Part shown: positions 10,097-18,743 of the stretch, in pieces
Position numbering within the stretch: position 1 is the stretch's first letter
Layout of the letters: each line of letters starts with the position of its first letter
Assembly (NCBI GenBank): GCA_002359315.1
Contig: DEMS01000027.1
Span: forward strand, 97,774-161,773
Direction of reading: 5' to 3'
DNA: 64,000 nucleotides
From: Bacteroidetes bacterium UBA2664
Lineage (GTDB): Bacteria > Bacteroidota > Rhodothermia > Balneolales > Balneolaceae
Program-made: the position numbers and the translations under genes
The notes under the pieces: generated by a model
What the model was told of the DNA's origin: nothing
The model's database searches: none
Seen by the model: only the letters and a program-made list of their open reading frames with translations

Positions 10097-10130
10097 GCAG
10101 CGGTTCTTTGATCTTATAAAGTAAATTTTG

Positions 10131-10171
10131 AAAAAAGAGTCCTTCGTAAAAACGGAGGGCTCTTTTTTTTT
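10131..10171 (+). terminator. Rho-independent terminator after lipoprotein gene
   Basis: AAAGAGTCCTTCG (10134-10146), a 6-nt loop, then CGGAGGGCTCTTT (10153-10165) form a 13-bp stem with G-T wobbles, followed by a run of T residues. It sits 35 nt after the lipoprotein stop codon. Confidence 0.9.
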
Positions 10172-10328
10172 CAAATGTCTAGTACTTATTTAAATAATCC
10201 TGGAACGAGTGCTATTTGATTCAAGACCGAAGGAAGTTTGGATGAGCAACAAAGAGCAATGAGAGGTTTTTACGAATTGTTTAAAACTCGAAAATAATTT
10301 TAAAAAAGATCTGCTTTTAGAATGGAAT

Positions 10329-10450
10329 GGCTGAATACTGATAACTGAATTCAAAAGAAACTAGTCAATCTGAAATTTCAAATTCAATACGATTCATGCA
10401 GCCAAATAGGTAATGCTACTCATACGATTGAGCAGCTCTCTCTATTGATA
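10329..10450 (+). promoter_or_regulatory. Upstream region copy B, shared with 8733-8862
   Basis: Second copy of the duplicated upstream region, ending about 90 nt before the lone receiver gene. It begins with ggctgaat as copy A does and keeps the central ATAGGTA and CATACGATTGAG blocks. By eye about 65-70% of positions match after a few one-base gaps. Confidence 0.5.
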
Positions 10451-10541
10451 ACCAGAGGGATATATGAAATATTCTATCAACAGTGTAACTTATTTCAGCG
10501 GAATTGGATAGCTGAATCACACACTATTTTAAGGTGCATTA

Positions 10542-10907
10542 ATGAAAATAATGATTGTTGATGACCATCAAGGGATTCGATTGGTGTTAAAAAAACACTT
10601 AGAACTGGCAATTTCAGATCAATATGAAGTCATAGAATGTGAAAGCGGAGAAGAAGCTGTAAAAGAGTACATGCTTCACGATCCCAATTGCGTTCTAATG
10701 GATTTTGAATTGATCCAAATGAACGGATATCAGGCCTCTGAGATTATCCTCAGACAGGATCCAAAAGCAAAAATAATCATGGTCACAAGCCATGACATCC
10801 TATCCATGAGAAAAAAAGCCGCTAAGCTTCCCATTGTAGATTTTGTATCAAAAGAAAATCTTTCTGAGCTTGCACCAATTCTGAATACATTACTTAATAA
10901 GAAATAA
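10542..10907 (+). CDS. Stand-alone receiver-domain response regulator
   Basis: 121 aa, just one CheY-like receiver domain: acidic pair DD at 7-8, phospho-acceptor Asp54 in LMDFELIQMNG, Thr82/Ser83 switch residue in VTSHD and Lys104 in VSKEN. There is no output domain, so it would act by protein-protein contact or as a phosphate sink. No kinase adjoins it; the nearest is the sensor kinase at 5021-8041. Its upstream region is shared with the lipoprotein gene at 8999, which suggests a common regulon. Confidence 0.92.
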   Translation: MKIMIVDDHQGIRLVLKKHLELAISDQYEVIECESGEEAVKEYMLHDPNCVLMDFELIQMNGYQASEIILRQDPKAKIIMVTSHDILSMRKKAAKLPIVDFVSKENLSELAPILNTLLNKK

Positions 10908-11116
10908 CGATTAAGTGGATTATCCCACCGAAAAGAGATCGATGGGCATTAAAGAAGGGGGAGTAAGTTGCTTATGGCTGATTATAAAATTGGCACAGAG
11001 TGTTCGTTTGATCATATGAAAGGACTGAGATTTTTAGATGCATGAGCTGGCGCAGATAATATTGAATATTATGTCCTATTCAAGTGATTAAGTTTATCTA
11101 TATGAACAATTGACAT

Positions 11117-12388
11117 TTAAATAATTTTATCTTTGGTTTCTTGTCCATAAAAGACTGTAATAAATCCAATGACATAGGTTATTGAAAAGAAAAGGAGCGA
11201 ATTGCCATACCCTCCCAATATGGGAATTAATATCCCTACAAAAAAGACAGCAGATGCTGTTACAAATCTGCCGGCATTAAAACAGAAACCGGTTGCCGTT
11301 GAGCGTACAGATACCGGGAATAGTTCCGGAATGTAGGCAGTAAAAATTGCCTGACTGATTCCGAAAAAGATCGCCAGAAAAGCCGTTTGTATATAGATAA
11401 AGCCAGTAAACTCTGAGTTGGTCAAATAGAGATTGGATGCGGCTAATGTGGCTCCGCCAAATGCAACCATCAAAGCCTTTTTCCTTCCCAATCCGTTTGC
11501 CAGAAAACCGGCAAAGAATGATCCAATGATTCCGCCAAGTCCAAGCAATATAACCAGATTACCACCTTGACTTAGATCTGCAGCTGAAGCCGGTAGATTT
11601 TGAGCCCATGTGGGCAGCCAGGAGAAAGTGGACCAAATTCCAACCAGCATGCTGCCAAATATGGTTGCAGCTACAAAAAAATTATTTTTGTTCTCCGGTG
11701 CAAGAAGAAACGAAAAAGAACCTTTATGTCTGTTTTGTTCTCTTTCATTTTTCACACTTATTTGGGTCCATTGATTCGGTTCTTTAAGTATCAGAATGCT
11801 TAAGATCGCTATCAAAAGTGGAATAAAACCTGTCAGAAATGCAATTCTCCAACTTTCAATTATATGTGTAACCAATCCTGAAAAAATAATTCCAATTGGG
11901 AACCCAACGGCAATAATACTCAATGCAATGGCTCTGCCCTTTAAGCGCTCACCCCATACTTCTGCGATAAATACGGCAGTAAGAACCATTGTTCCGCCAA
12001 CTCCCATACCGGCCAGAAACCTGAAGAGTACCAACAAATACCAATTGGGTGTAATCCAGATAACAATAGTGAAAATTGCAAAAGTTAGGATGCAGAGCGA
12101 CATCGTTCGGACTCTTCCAATCTTATCTCCTGCCCAACCAAATAGAATGCCACCTATCGCCCATCCAACGATATAGAGTGAGTTTATGTAAGATCCGACA
12201 TAACCAATATCACTTGGGTCAGCTGTTCCCAGCAGATCAAGAACAGAAGTAGAGAGATATGCAGCCATTAATGTGGATACCAACCCACAGCTGAATGTTC
12301 CACCGAATGCGAGAACAAGTGCAGTAATTGAGTACCCCAGAGTAAGATGTTGTTGATTTTCAGAATGAATTCCGGTTTCGTCTGTCAT
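11117..12388 (-). CDS. MFS transporter
   Basis: 423 aa with about 12 hydrophobic helices. The loop 2-3 motif reads GWAGDKIGRVRT, the classic MFS motif A, with the related FLANGLGRKKA in the second half. The 12-helix layout with a long central loop (KEPNQWTQISVKNEREQNRHKG) resembles the sugar/aromatic-acid:H+ symporter branch; the substrate cannot be stated. It lies 110 nt downstream of the TonB receptor gene on the same strand, separated by a large hairpin, so co-expression for uptake of one compound across both membranes is plausible but unproven. Confidence 0.93.
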   Translation of the reverse strand: MTDETGIHSENQQHLTLGYSITALVLAFGGTFSCGLVSTLMAAYLSTSVLDLLGTADPSDIGYVGSYINSLYIVGWAIGGILFGWAGDKIGRVRTMSLCILTFAIFTIVIWITPNWYLLVLFRFLAGMGVGGTMVLTAVFIAEVWGERLKGRAIALSIIAVGFPIGIIFSGLVTHIIESWRIAFLTGFIPLLIAILSILILKEPNQWTQISVKNEREQNRHKGSFSFLLAPENKNNFFVAATIFGSMLVGIWSTFSWLPTWAQNLPASAADLSQGGNLVILLGLGGIIGSFFAGFLANGLGRKKALMVAFGGATLAASNLYLTNSEFTGFIYIQTAFLAIFFGISQAIFTAYIPELFPVSVRSTATGFCFNAGRFVTASAVFFVGILIPILGGYGNSLLFFSITYVIGFITVFYGQETKDKII

Positions 12389-12427
12389 GAGAATCGTAGA
12401 ATAACCAATTGATTATGAATAAAAGAT

Positions 12428-12474
12428 GGCCGCCTCAGAACCCGGGATACGGATAGATCCGGGGTAGGCCGGCC
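12428..12474 (-). terminator. Large imperfect hairpin, probable terminator or attenuator
   Basis: On the minus strand the sequence runs GGCCGGCC ... CCCCGGAT ... ATCCGTATCCCGGG ... GGCGGCC followed by ATCTTTTATT. It forms a GC-rich imperfect stem-loop with a modest T-run, placed between the TonB receptor stop and the MFS start. It could end the receptor transcript or reduce read-through into the transporter. Confidence 0.5.
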
Positions 12475-12498
12475 AAACCTTTATGAATGGTTTGATAA

Positions 12499-15336
12499 TT
12501 AAAAGTTGTAAGTAATACTCATGATGACACTTCGCGGCAAAATTCCCAGTCCGGTCGTTTGAAAACTTTCTGAAATTGTACCTGCTCGTGCGCCGGATGT
12601 GACCAAGACTTCTGCTGTACCGTCCTCACGCACACTCAGTATGTCTTCACCGGTTCGGGAAGCCATAAGGGTGATCGCTTTTGTATTGAAAATGTTGGCT
12701 CCCTGCAGATCGACCCGGATTTGATTGAATGTGTAGCCTATACCGGCCATTACTTCATTAAATCCGGACAGTGAAACGGTATTCGGCCGATTCGCCAATC
12801 GTTCACCAGTGTACCTGTAGTTAACAAACAGATCTATGGCTTCAATTCTGTATGAAGCTGTCAAATCAGCCAAAAAACGAACTGCTTCAGGCAGCAGATT
12901 CCCTGAATAGTCTCGTGATTGGGTTCCGCTGAATTCATTGTTTCCGGGTATAAAGAAATCATATTCAAACTTTGTGAAACGGGGATCTTGAATGGTTGCC
13001 GTAGCCCGCAGGTCGAGGTTTGGTAGTGGAGTGTATACTGTTTCAATTTCGGCTCCAATCGTACGTGTATTACCGATTACCGGAACAAAAATAAAACTAC
13101 CGTCTGCCTGACCCCGATGGAAATTGGTAATCAGATTTGTACTGGAGCTGTAGAAACTGGTCAGAAGCAGTGACCATTGATTTGACTGAACTTTGATGCC
13201 GGCCTCAGCCTGAGTGATGGTTTCAACTTTACCTTTTTGAGTGTCGCCTGTGATCTGGCTTCCATTAGTGGATTGGAATGTCCACTGTTGAATCGTAGGT
13301 GCACGACTTCCGGTACTTCCTCTTGTGTAAAGAGCAAAAGTGTCACTGACTTTATAGTTGAGCCCGATGGACCCTCCGACATTTGTGAAATTATAATCCC
13401 AGGTACGATAGCGGCCACTGCCGAATTGTCCTGCTCGGGATTCTGCCGGGGTAGGCGTAAATGCGGGATAACCAGGTGGTAATTCCTGTCCGACAACTTC
13501 GCCATTTTGTACCTGTCCGGGGTTTACAGGCCGTTCTGCACTTCCTTTCTGAAGGTTGATATCCATTCGAAAACCTGCATCAATATTGAGTTTTTCGTTT
13601 ACCTGCCAGTTATCACCCAGATAAAATGCCATGACATTCGCATAACTTCTCAGGTTCCAGTAGCTGGTATTTAATCCGGCAAATCCATCCGGTGGTGTAA
13701 GTCCCATGGGTGCTCCGCCCTGACCGGGTATCATCACCTGAATCAATCTGGGTTGATCTGCAACTTCCATAAACACACCGGCCTGAACCAGATGCCATTG
13801 AATACGGTAGTTACTATAGTAAACACCTGCGTTAAGGCTGTGATTGCCGGCCTGTTTGGTTAGCTGGATGTTTGAAATAAAGTTATTGGTCCATTGATTT
13901 GAAAATCCGAGTCCGTGAACGGTCATAAGACCATTTCCATTTAGATTACTTACCTGATTTGGATCAGTAATTGTTTCCCCGGAGTTAACAAATCGGACAA
14001 ATCGAGGAACCTGAGCCGGTAGAGCAGGTTGTGCAAATGCGGTGATCGGGAAAGGGTCGGCCACATCAACCATCAGATTCATCTCATTGGAAGAGTTGAT
14101 GAATCGTGTTCTGGTTGTGAGATGCCAGCCATCTCCAAGTTCGTTCAGCAGTTCGGCTCCGATCATGCGATAGTCGACGTGAAAACCATTGTCCATATTG
14201 ACCTGTCGCTGAGACCCACGATTATGTGCATCCGGGATAGTCAGTACACGTCGATTCGGAGAGTAGGTAGTTCCGGATGCTATGTCAGGTCCGCCGGGAA
14301 TGGATTCCGGGTTTTTATAATTCTGGATCGGGCTTCCCATAAACCAGACATTACGCTCATTCAGGTACTTGCCATAGATTCTGAAATACCCGTTATCTAA
14401 TTGTCTGGTAAGGTTTACTTTAAGCTGCCCTCCACGATTTGCCGGGAATCCCGGATGTCTGACCCCTTCATCATATCGATAATAACCACCAACATTAAAA
14501 CGCCATTGATCCATAAGTGGCCCACCCAGATTAATATCCTGCCGGGCCAATCCATGAAAACCGACACTGCTTTTGAGAGTGCCTTGGAGTTCAGATCCAC
14601 CGGTTTTGCTGATGAAGTTAACAATCCCACCCGGTGTATTGGATGAGAACACGGATGCACTGCCGCCACGAACCATCTCGACCCGTGAGATGGTTTCATC
14701 CTGCCGGGCCATGGCATCCGGAAATGCGAATAATACGCCCGGTGGCTCAAAAACGGGTAAACCGTCTTCCTGCAGACTGACATAACGGAAAGAGCTGTTT
14801 GCAAGAAATGGCAAACCTCTCACGGTCACATCGGCGCCGGACTCACCGTAGTTGCTTGAAACCTGAACTCCGGGAACTGTTCTTAAAAGATCTCCGGTTC
14901 CACGCGGTACTCTCTGCTTAATCTGTTCGGGTGAGATGATGGTGATTGCGGTACTGGATTCGAGTCGCGTTGCAGGATTAAATGTCCCGGAGACGATCAC
15001 TTCATCCAGGCCCAGAGGGTCGTTTGCAAGCGATAGGTTGACGATCGTCTCTCTGCCGGATGTGACTGATACCTGTGTTCTTGCAGTTCTGTATCCGATA
15101 AACCGTACGATCAATATGTAATCACCGGCAGCGACTTCCTCAAGGAGGAAGTCGCCATCCTCATCTGTCACGGCACCAAGGGTTGAACCCTGAATCTGGA
15201 TCGTAGCTCCGGGTAGTGGCTGTTGTTCTGAGTCGGTTATGGTTCCGGAAATGGAACCGGTTTGTGCTGATGCTATTCCTGTGATGCAAAGGGTTAGCAA
15301 CAGAAAAGACAAGAAAAATTGTAAAGTTAATTTCAT
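12499..15336 (-). CDS. TonB-dependent outer-membrane receptor with carboxypeptidase-like N-terminal domain
   Basis: 945 aa. A Sec signal peptide ends at ITGIASAQ. A CarboxypepD_reg-like domain follows (about 28-110: GTITDSEQQPLPGATIQIQG ... IGYRT), then a plug domain with AITIISPEQIKQRVPRGTGDLL and GADVTVRGLPF, then a long beta-barrel ending in the aromatic C-terminus MSITYNF needed for outer-membrane insertion. The overall pattern matches Bacteroidota FecA/CirA-like siderophore or organic-ligand receptors. No SusD partner is adjacent, which argues against a SusCD glycan system. The MFS gene lies downstream. Confidence 0.95.
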   Translation of the reverse strand: MKLTLQFFLSFLLLTLCITGIASAQTGSISGTITDSEQQPLPGATIQIQGSTLGAVTDEDGDFLLEEVAAGDYILIVRFIGYRTARTQVSVTSGRETIVNLSLANDPLGLDEVIVSGTFNPATRLESSTAITIISPEQIKQRVPRGTGDLLRTVPGVQVSSNYGESGADVTVRGLPFLANSSFRYVSLQEDGLPVFEPPGVLFAFPDAMARQDETISRVEMVRGGSASVFSSNTPGGIVNFISKTGGSELQGTLKSSVGFHGLARQDINLGGPLMDQWRFNVGGYYRYDEGVRHPGFPANRGGQLKVNLTRQLDNGYFRIYGKYLNERNVWFMGSPIQNYKNPESIPGGPDIASGTTYSPNRRVLTIPDAHNRGSQRQVNMDNGFHVDYRMIGAELLNELGDGWHLTTRTRFINSSNEMNLMVDVADPFPITAFAQPALPAQVPRFVRFVNSGETITDPNQVSNLNGNGLMTVHGLGFSNQWTNNFISNIQLTKQAGNHSLNAGVYYSNYRIQWHLVQAGVFMEVADQPRLIQVMIPGQGGAPMGLTPPDGFAGLNTSYWNLRSYANVMAFYLGDNWQVNEKLNIDAGFRMDINLQKGSAERPVNPGQVQNGEVVGQELPPGYPAFTPTPAESRAGQFGSGRYRTWDYNFTNVGGSIGLNYKVSDTFALYTRGSTGSRAPTIQQWTFQSTNGSQITGDTQKGKVETITQAEAGIKVQSNQWSLLLTSFYSSSTNLITNFHRGQADGSFIFVPVIGNTRTIGAEIETVYTPLPNLDLRATATIQDPRFTKFEYDFFIPGNNEFSGTQSRDYSGNLLPEAVRFLADLTASYRIEAIDLFVNYRYTGERLANRPNTVSLSGFNEVMAGIGYTFNQIRVDLQGANIFNTKAITLMASRTGEDILSVREDGTAEVLVTSGARAGTISESFQTTGLGILPRSVIMSITYNF

Positions 15337-15490
15337 GTAGTCATTATTTGATTATCAATCATTCATAGTGCGATGGTTGACGAATATAGTTGAAGATAAG
15401 GTTCATAACAAGTGGGTGACGTCATAAAATTAAATAATATGAAGTGTATAAGGTGAGAAGTTGCGATTTGATGGGTATGAGTTTTTCAGG
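15337..15490. other. Intergenic region upstream of TonB receptor
   Basis: An AT-rich 150-bp gap that must carry the receptor promoter. No clear Fur box or palindrome was recognised. Confidence 0.4.
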
Positions 15491-15940
15491 CTAAATTTTT
15501 AGCAGCACTTTCCAACGCCTTTGTCGATGCCGATAAAAAAGCTGGGAAAACAGCCAGATACCAGGTGTAAGCAACCCGGCCCGGATTTCGATTTCATCTG
15601 AATAGCTCACAACTCCCGGTGTCTCCTCTTTAAATGAAATGATATGGTTCCAAACTTTTGCCAGATGGCCATTCTCCTGAGTAACTATCGTATTTGTCTC
15701 TCTGTCGATTTTCACAAATTTAATGGTATGCAGCCCTAATGGTATAAACTTAAGAAAGTAAAGTTTGAGCGGATAGGGCGTATCTACTTGCCATTCACCT
15801 GTTAGTGTACCCTCCTTTATCGGAACAAAACTCAAGATCGGTGATGCGACAAACTGTAACGAAGCGGGCTCAATTATTTTTTTCCAAAGTTCATCTTCCG
15901 AACAATTCAGTCGTGTAGAAATGCGGGAAATCATTTTCAT
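15491..15940 (-). CDS. SRPBCC/START-like hypothetical protein
   Basis: 149 aa. It opens like a polyketide-cyclase/START fold protein (ISTRLNCSEDELWKKIIEPASLQFVASPILSF) and continues with alternating strands (GTLTGEWQVDTPYPLKLYFLKFIPLGLHTIKF ... YSDEIEIRAGLL), ending in a basic helix. SRPBCC proteins bind hydrophobic ligands in a helix-grip cavity; no ligand can be assigned. It lies 54 nt downstream of the hydrolase gene on the same strand and may share its transcript and the divergent TetR control. Confidence 0.72.
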   Translation of the reverse strand: MKMISRISTRLNCSEDELWKKIIEPASLQFVASPILSFVPIKEGTLTGEWQVDTPYPLKLYFLKFIPLGLHTIKFVKIDRETNTIVTQENGHLAKVWNHIISFKEETPGVVSYSDEIEIRAGLLTPGIWLFSQLFYRHRQRRWKVLLKI

Positions 15941-15994
15941 GGCATACCACTTATTCTTGGTTAAAGGTATTATCTGATCGACAAATTAAATGGA

Positions 15995-16861
15995 TTATTC
16001 TTCAATCCAGGATTTAATCTTTTGTTGAATTTCCGGGTATGTATCAAAACTTGGCATATGCTTGCTGTTTTTCAAAACATGAGTTCCCTGAATGTTTTGG
16101 AATAGTTTTTCCGCTCTTTTAATAGCCGCATCTCCTGGGAAAAAAACATCATCATCTGCTACGATCATATAAACCGGATTTGTAAAATTTTCTACATCTT
16201 TTTCCTTAAGTAAAACGGGTCTTCTGTAATCCATTTTAAATCCAGTCAGAAGAGCTTTTTGCATTCTAAACATAAATTCATCGCCATCCGGCACAAATGC
16301 TTTGATAAAGTCTTTAAGATGGGAGTCTTTTTTTGTGATCTGGTATTTAATGAGTGGCAAAGTTAACCTTCTCATTGATTCACCTAACGTACCGTTAACC
16401 AATCCACCCGGTACAACAAAGATACATTTTGAGACCTTTGCCGGTCTGTGTGTGATTAATTTTTGAAGAATAAATGCACCATACGAAATGCCAATAAAGT
16501 GGGCATCAGTAATTTCAAGTTGATCTAATACTTCATCAGCCCACACAGCATAAGAATCATCTTTAATATTTATGGGATTTTCTTCACTTTTTGTTGCCTG
16601 ACCAATCGTATCTATGGCAATCAATAAGTAATCATCCCGAAGATCTTTCACTGCTTCAAGTGTAAGTGGGGAACCGGCGTTAAGTCCATGAAAAATAACA
16701 ATCTTTTTTGCTTTTTCATTTCCAGCTTTAATAACTCTTGTTTTGCCAAATGTTGTGTTTACATCAATTTCTTTATAATCAATGTTTAAACTATTCAGTT
16801 TTTCATCGTAAAGCCTCATAAGTACGGACTTTGCCTGAGGGGTTTTGTATATACTTTTCAT
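15995..16861 (-). CDS. Alpha/beta hydrolase
   Basis: 288 aa, cytosolic. The oxyanion segment IVIFHGLNAGSPL (about 55-66), the nucleophile elbow GISYGAF with Ser126, an acid in MIVADDDVFFPGD (Asp237/238) and His268 in NSKHMP complete a catalytic triad. The substrate is unknown; esters or lactones are usual. It is divergent from a TetR-type regulator with only 51 bp between the starts, including a candidate operator, so it is probably regulated by that neighbour. Confidence 0.93.
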   Translation of the reverse strand: MKSIYKTPQAKSVLMRLYDEKLNSLNIDYKEIDVNTTFGKTRVIKAGNEKAKKIVIFHGLNAGSPLTLEAVKDLRDDYLLIAIDTIGQATKSEENPINIKDDSYAVWADEVLDQLEITDAHFIGISYGAFILQKLITHRPAKVSKCIFVVPGGLVNGTLGESMRRLTLPLIKYQITKKDSHLKDFIKAFVPDGDEFMFRMQKALLTGFKMDYRRPVLLKEKDVENFTNPVYMIVADDDVFFPGDAAIKRAEKLFQNIQGTHVLKNSKHMPSFDTYPEIQQKIKSWIEE

Positions 16862-16887
16862 TAGATAGATTTAAATGATTTGCAATA

Positions 16888-16905
16888 TTAGGTCAATTGG
16901 ACTAA
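16888..16905. promoter_or_regulatory. Candidate TetR operator between hydrolase and regulator
   Basis: TTAGGTCAATTGGACTAA is an 18-bp imperfect palindrome (7 of 9 pairs match, centred on CAATTG), 7 nt before the regulator start and about 26 nt upstream of the hydrolase start. Confidence 0.5.
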
Positions 16906-16912
16906 TTTTACG

Positions 16913-17518
16913 ATGATGAAAACTAAAAAGCAAATATTAGAAGTTAGCAGGGTGCTCTTTAATGAGAAGGGTGTGATGAATGTCACATTGCGTGATGTAG
17001 CAAAATCAATGAAAAGGAGCTACGGTAACATCACCTATCACTATCCGACAAAGGAAGATGTTATTACCAGATTGTTTGAAGAAATGAACAATGAACTAAA
17101 ATCTCTGCAATCTCCGAACGATTCATCTAATTTGATGTACTACCTGTTAGAGCTTCCGAAATCCAGTTTTGACATAACTGTGAAGTATCTCTTTTTTACC
17201 CTCGATTATAACGAGCTAAAGCGCAATTATTCTAAATTTTTTTCCAGGGTTGATACCTTAAATGAAGAGAGAGGAAAAAAGTGGAAGTTGTTACTCATTC
17301 ATTTGAGAGATGAGGGATTTTTAAAAGAGGAATTAAGTAATAATGATCTGGATTTCATTATGTTTTTGAGTGTGAGCGTGAGGGGGACCTATTTTCAATT
17401 AAAAGAAAATGGTTTTTATAATAAAACTGATTATGCTTCTATTCTTAATCAAATGTTAAAGCCCTACTTATGCAATAGGGGCTTAACAGTTTTAAACCGG
17501 TGGCTTAAATCTCAATAA
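16913..17518 (+). CDS. TetR/AcrR family transcriptional regulator
   Basis: 201 aa. The N-terminal DNA-binding domain reads KKQILEVSRVLFNEKGVMNVTLRDVAKSMKRSYGNITYHYPTKEDVI with the typical helix-turn-helix and YHYPTKE closing turn (about residues 5-52). The C-terminal part is helical and unassigned, as usual for ligand domains. It is divergent from the alpha/beta hydrolase, the standard layout for a repressor of its neighbour. ATG 16913 or 16916 are equally possible. Confidence 0.92.
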   Translation: MMKTKKQILEVSRVLFNEKGVMNVTLRDVAKSMKRSYGNITYHYPTKEDVITRLFEEMNNELKSLQSPNDSSNLMYYLLELPKSSFDITVKYLFFTLDYNELKRNYSKFFSRVDTLNEERGKKWKLLLIHLRDEGFLKEELSNNDLDFIMFLSVSVRGTYFQLKENGFYNKTDYASILNQMLKPYLCNRGLTVLNRWLKSQ

Positions 17519-17572
17519 TTATTATTGGTCGTGCTCTTAACAATGTGAAATTTCAGGAATTTGTTTTTCGGT

Positions 17573-18067
17573 TTACAGGTCCATTTTTAAGACCAATAGA
17601 TGCTTCGCTTGAATTCCATATTCGTAAATTGCGTCAGTATAATTTTCAATGAAATAGTCTTTTTTGATTTCAACAATTTCAAAACCAAATTTTTGATATA
17701 AAGATAGTTGTCCGACACTAGAGTTTGATGTTCCTATAAAGATATTTTTTTTCATTTTGTGTTTTGCAATATTGATCACATTTTCAATTAAATAACTTCC
17801 AATACCCTCTCCTTGAAAATCAGGTTTTACAGCAATGTTTTTAATTTCAACCTCATCAGTTGTCAAAGAAAGCAGAACTACAACTCCTACAATATCTTCA
17901 TTATGTAAGGTGACAAATACGTCTGAATCTTTTACATAAGAATCTATCATCTCTTTTGAGGGATCTGCAAGTAATAAAAGACCATAAGGCAAGGGTTCGT
18001 TTTTGCCTAATCTTTTGAATCTTATGTAGTGATGGTTTTTTGTCATTATTTTACTAGAAGTATTCAA
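17573..18067 (-). CDS. GNAT family N-acetyltransferase
   Basis: 164 aa. The acetyl-CoA binding motif is present as VKPDFQGEGIGSYLIENVINIA (motif A, Q-G-x-G-I-G type) after the strand VEIKNIAV, followed by IFIGTSNSSVGQLSLYQKFGFEIVEI (motif B). The acceptor is unknown. The stop is convergent with the upstream TetR gene. ATG 18067 or the internal ATG at 18046 could be the start. Confidence 0.92.
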   Translation of the reverse strand: MNTSSKIMTKNHHYIRFKRLGKNEPLPYGLLLLADPSKEMIDSYVKDSDVFVTLHNEDIVGVVVLLSLTTDEVEIKNIAVKPDFQGEGIGSYLIENVINIAKHKMKKNIFIGTSNSSVGQLSLYQKFGFEIVEIKKDYFIENYTDAIYEYGIQAKHLLVLKMDL

Positions 18068-18145
18068 TTATAAACCTGTTCAATCAGTCATCGAAAATAT
18101 TGATTAATTTAAAATGCAATTCAACAACCGGAGAATAATATTTTT

Positions 18146-18637
18146 ATGAAATCAAATTACAAAGTTCCGAACGATACCGTAGTGGGACATATTCACCTTA
18201 AAGTTACTGATCTTGAACGTGCACTGAAATTTTATCGTGATCTGCTCGGTTTTAAAGTAACTACAATGTATGGAGATCAAGCGGCATTTTTGTCGGCCGG
18301 CGGATACCACCACCAGATAGGTTTGAATACCTGGCACAGCAAGAATGGATCACCGGCTCCCCAGCGAGCCGCCGGGCTTTACCATACCGCTTTTCTCTAC
18401 CCGACCCGTAAAGATTTGGCCGAAATAGTCAAACGTCTGATCGACAACGAATATCCGATTACCGGGGCGAGTGATCACGGCGTTTCTGAGGCGATCTACC
18501 TGAATGATCCGGACGGAAACGGCGTTGAGCTGTATCGGGACAGACCTAAAGAAGAATGGTCATACAAGGAGGATGGATCCATTGTGATGGTGACGGATCC
18601 ACTTGATCTCTCCGACCTGCTGAATGAATTAAACTAA
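18146..18637 (+). CDS. VOC family (glyoxalase/catechol dioxygenase-like) protein
   Basis: 163 aa, two beta-alpha-beta-beta-beta modules. The first has VVGHIHLKVTDLERALKFYRDLLGFKV with the metal-ligand His; the second has LYHTAFLYPTRKDLAEIV, and the last strand ends NDPDGNGVELYRDRP with the metal-ligand Glu. This pattern resembles CatE-like ring-cleavage dioxygenases or glyoxalases; the substrate cannot be chosen by eye. It is followed 106 nt later by a flavin-dependent oxidoreductase gene. Confidence 0.9.
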   Translation: MKSNYKVPNDTVVGHIHLKVTDLERALKFYRDLLGFKVTTMYGDQAAFLSAGGYHHQIGLNTWHSKNGSPAPQRAAGLYHTAFLYPTRKDLAEIVKRLIDNEYPITGASDHGVSEAIYLNDPDGNGVELYRDRPKEEWSYKEDGSIVMVTDPLDLSDLLNELN

Positions 18638-18743
18638 TTGTCTCGGTTGAGGCTAATTACCGCCACGAAATTCTCAAGTACTTTATAGCCGAAAATGGTT
18701 ACTAACGTAGTAAACACCAAAAAAATTTATCAAGAGCACATTT

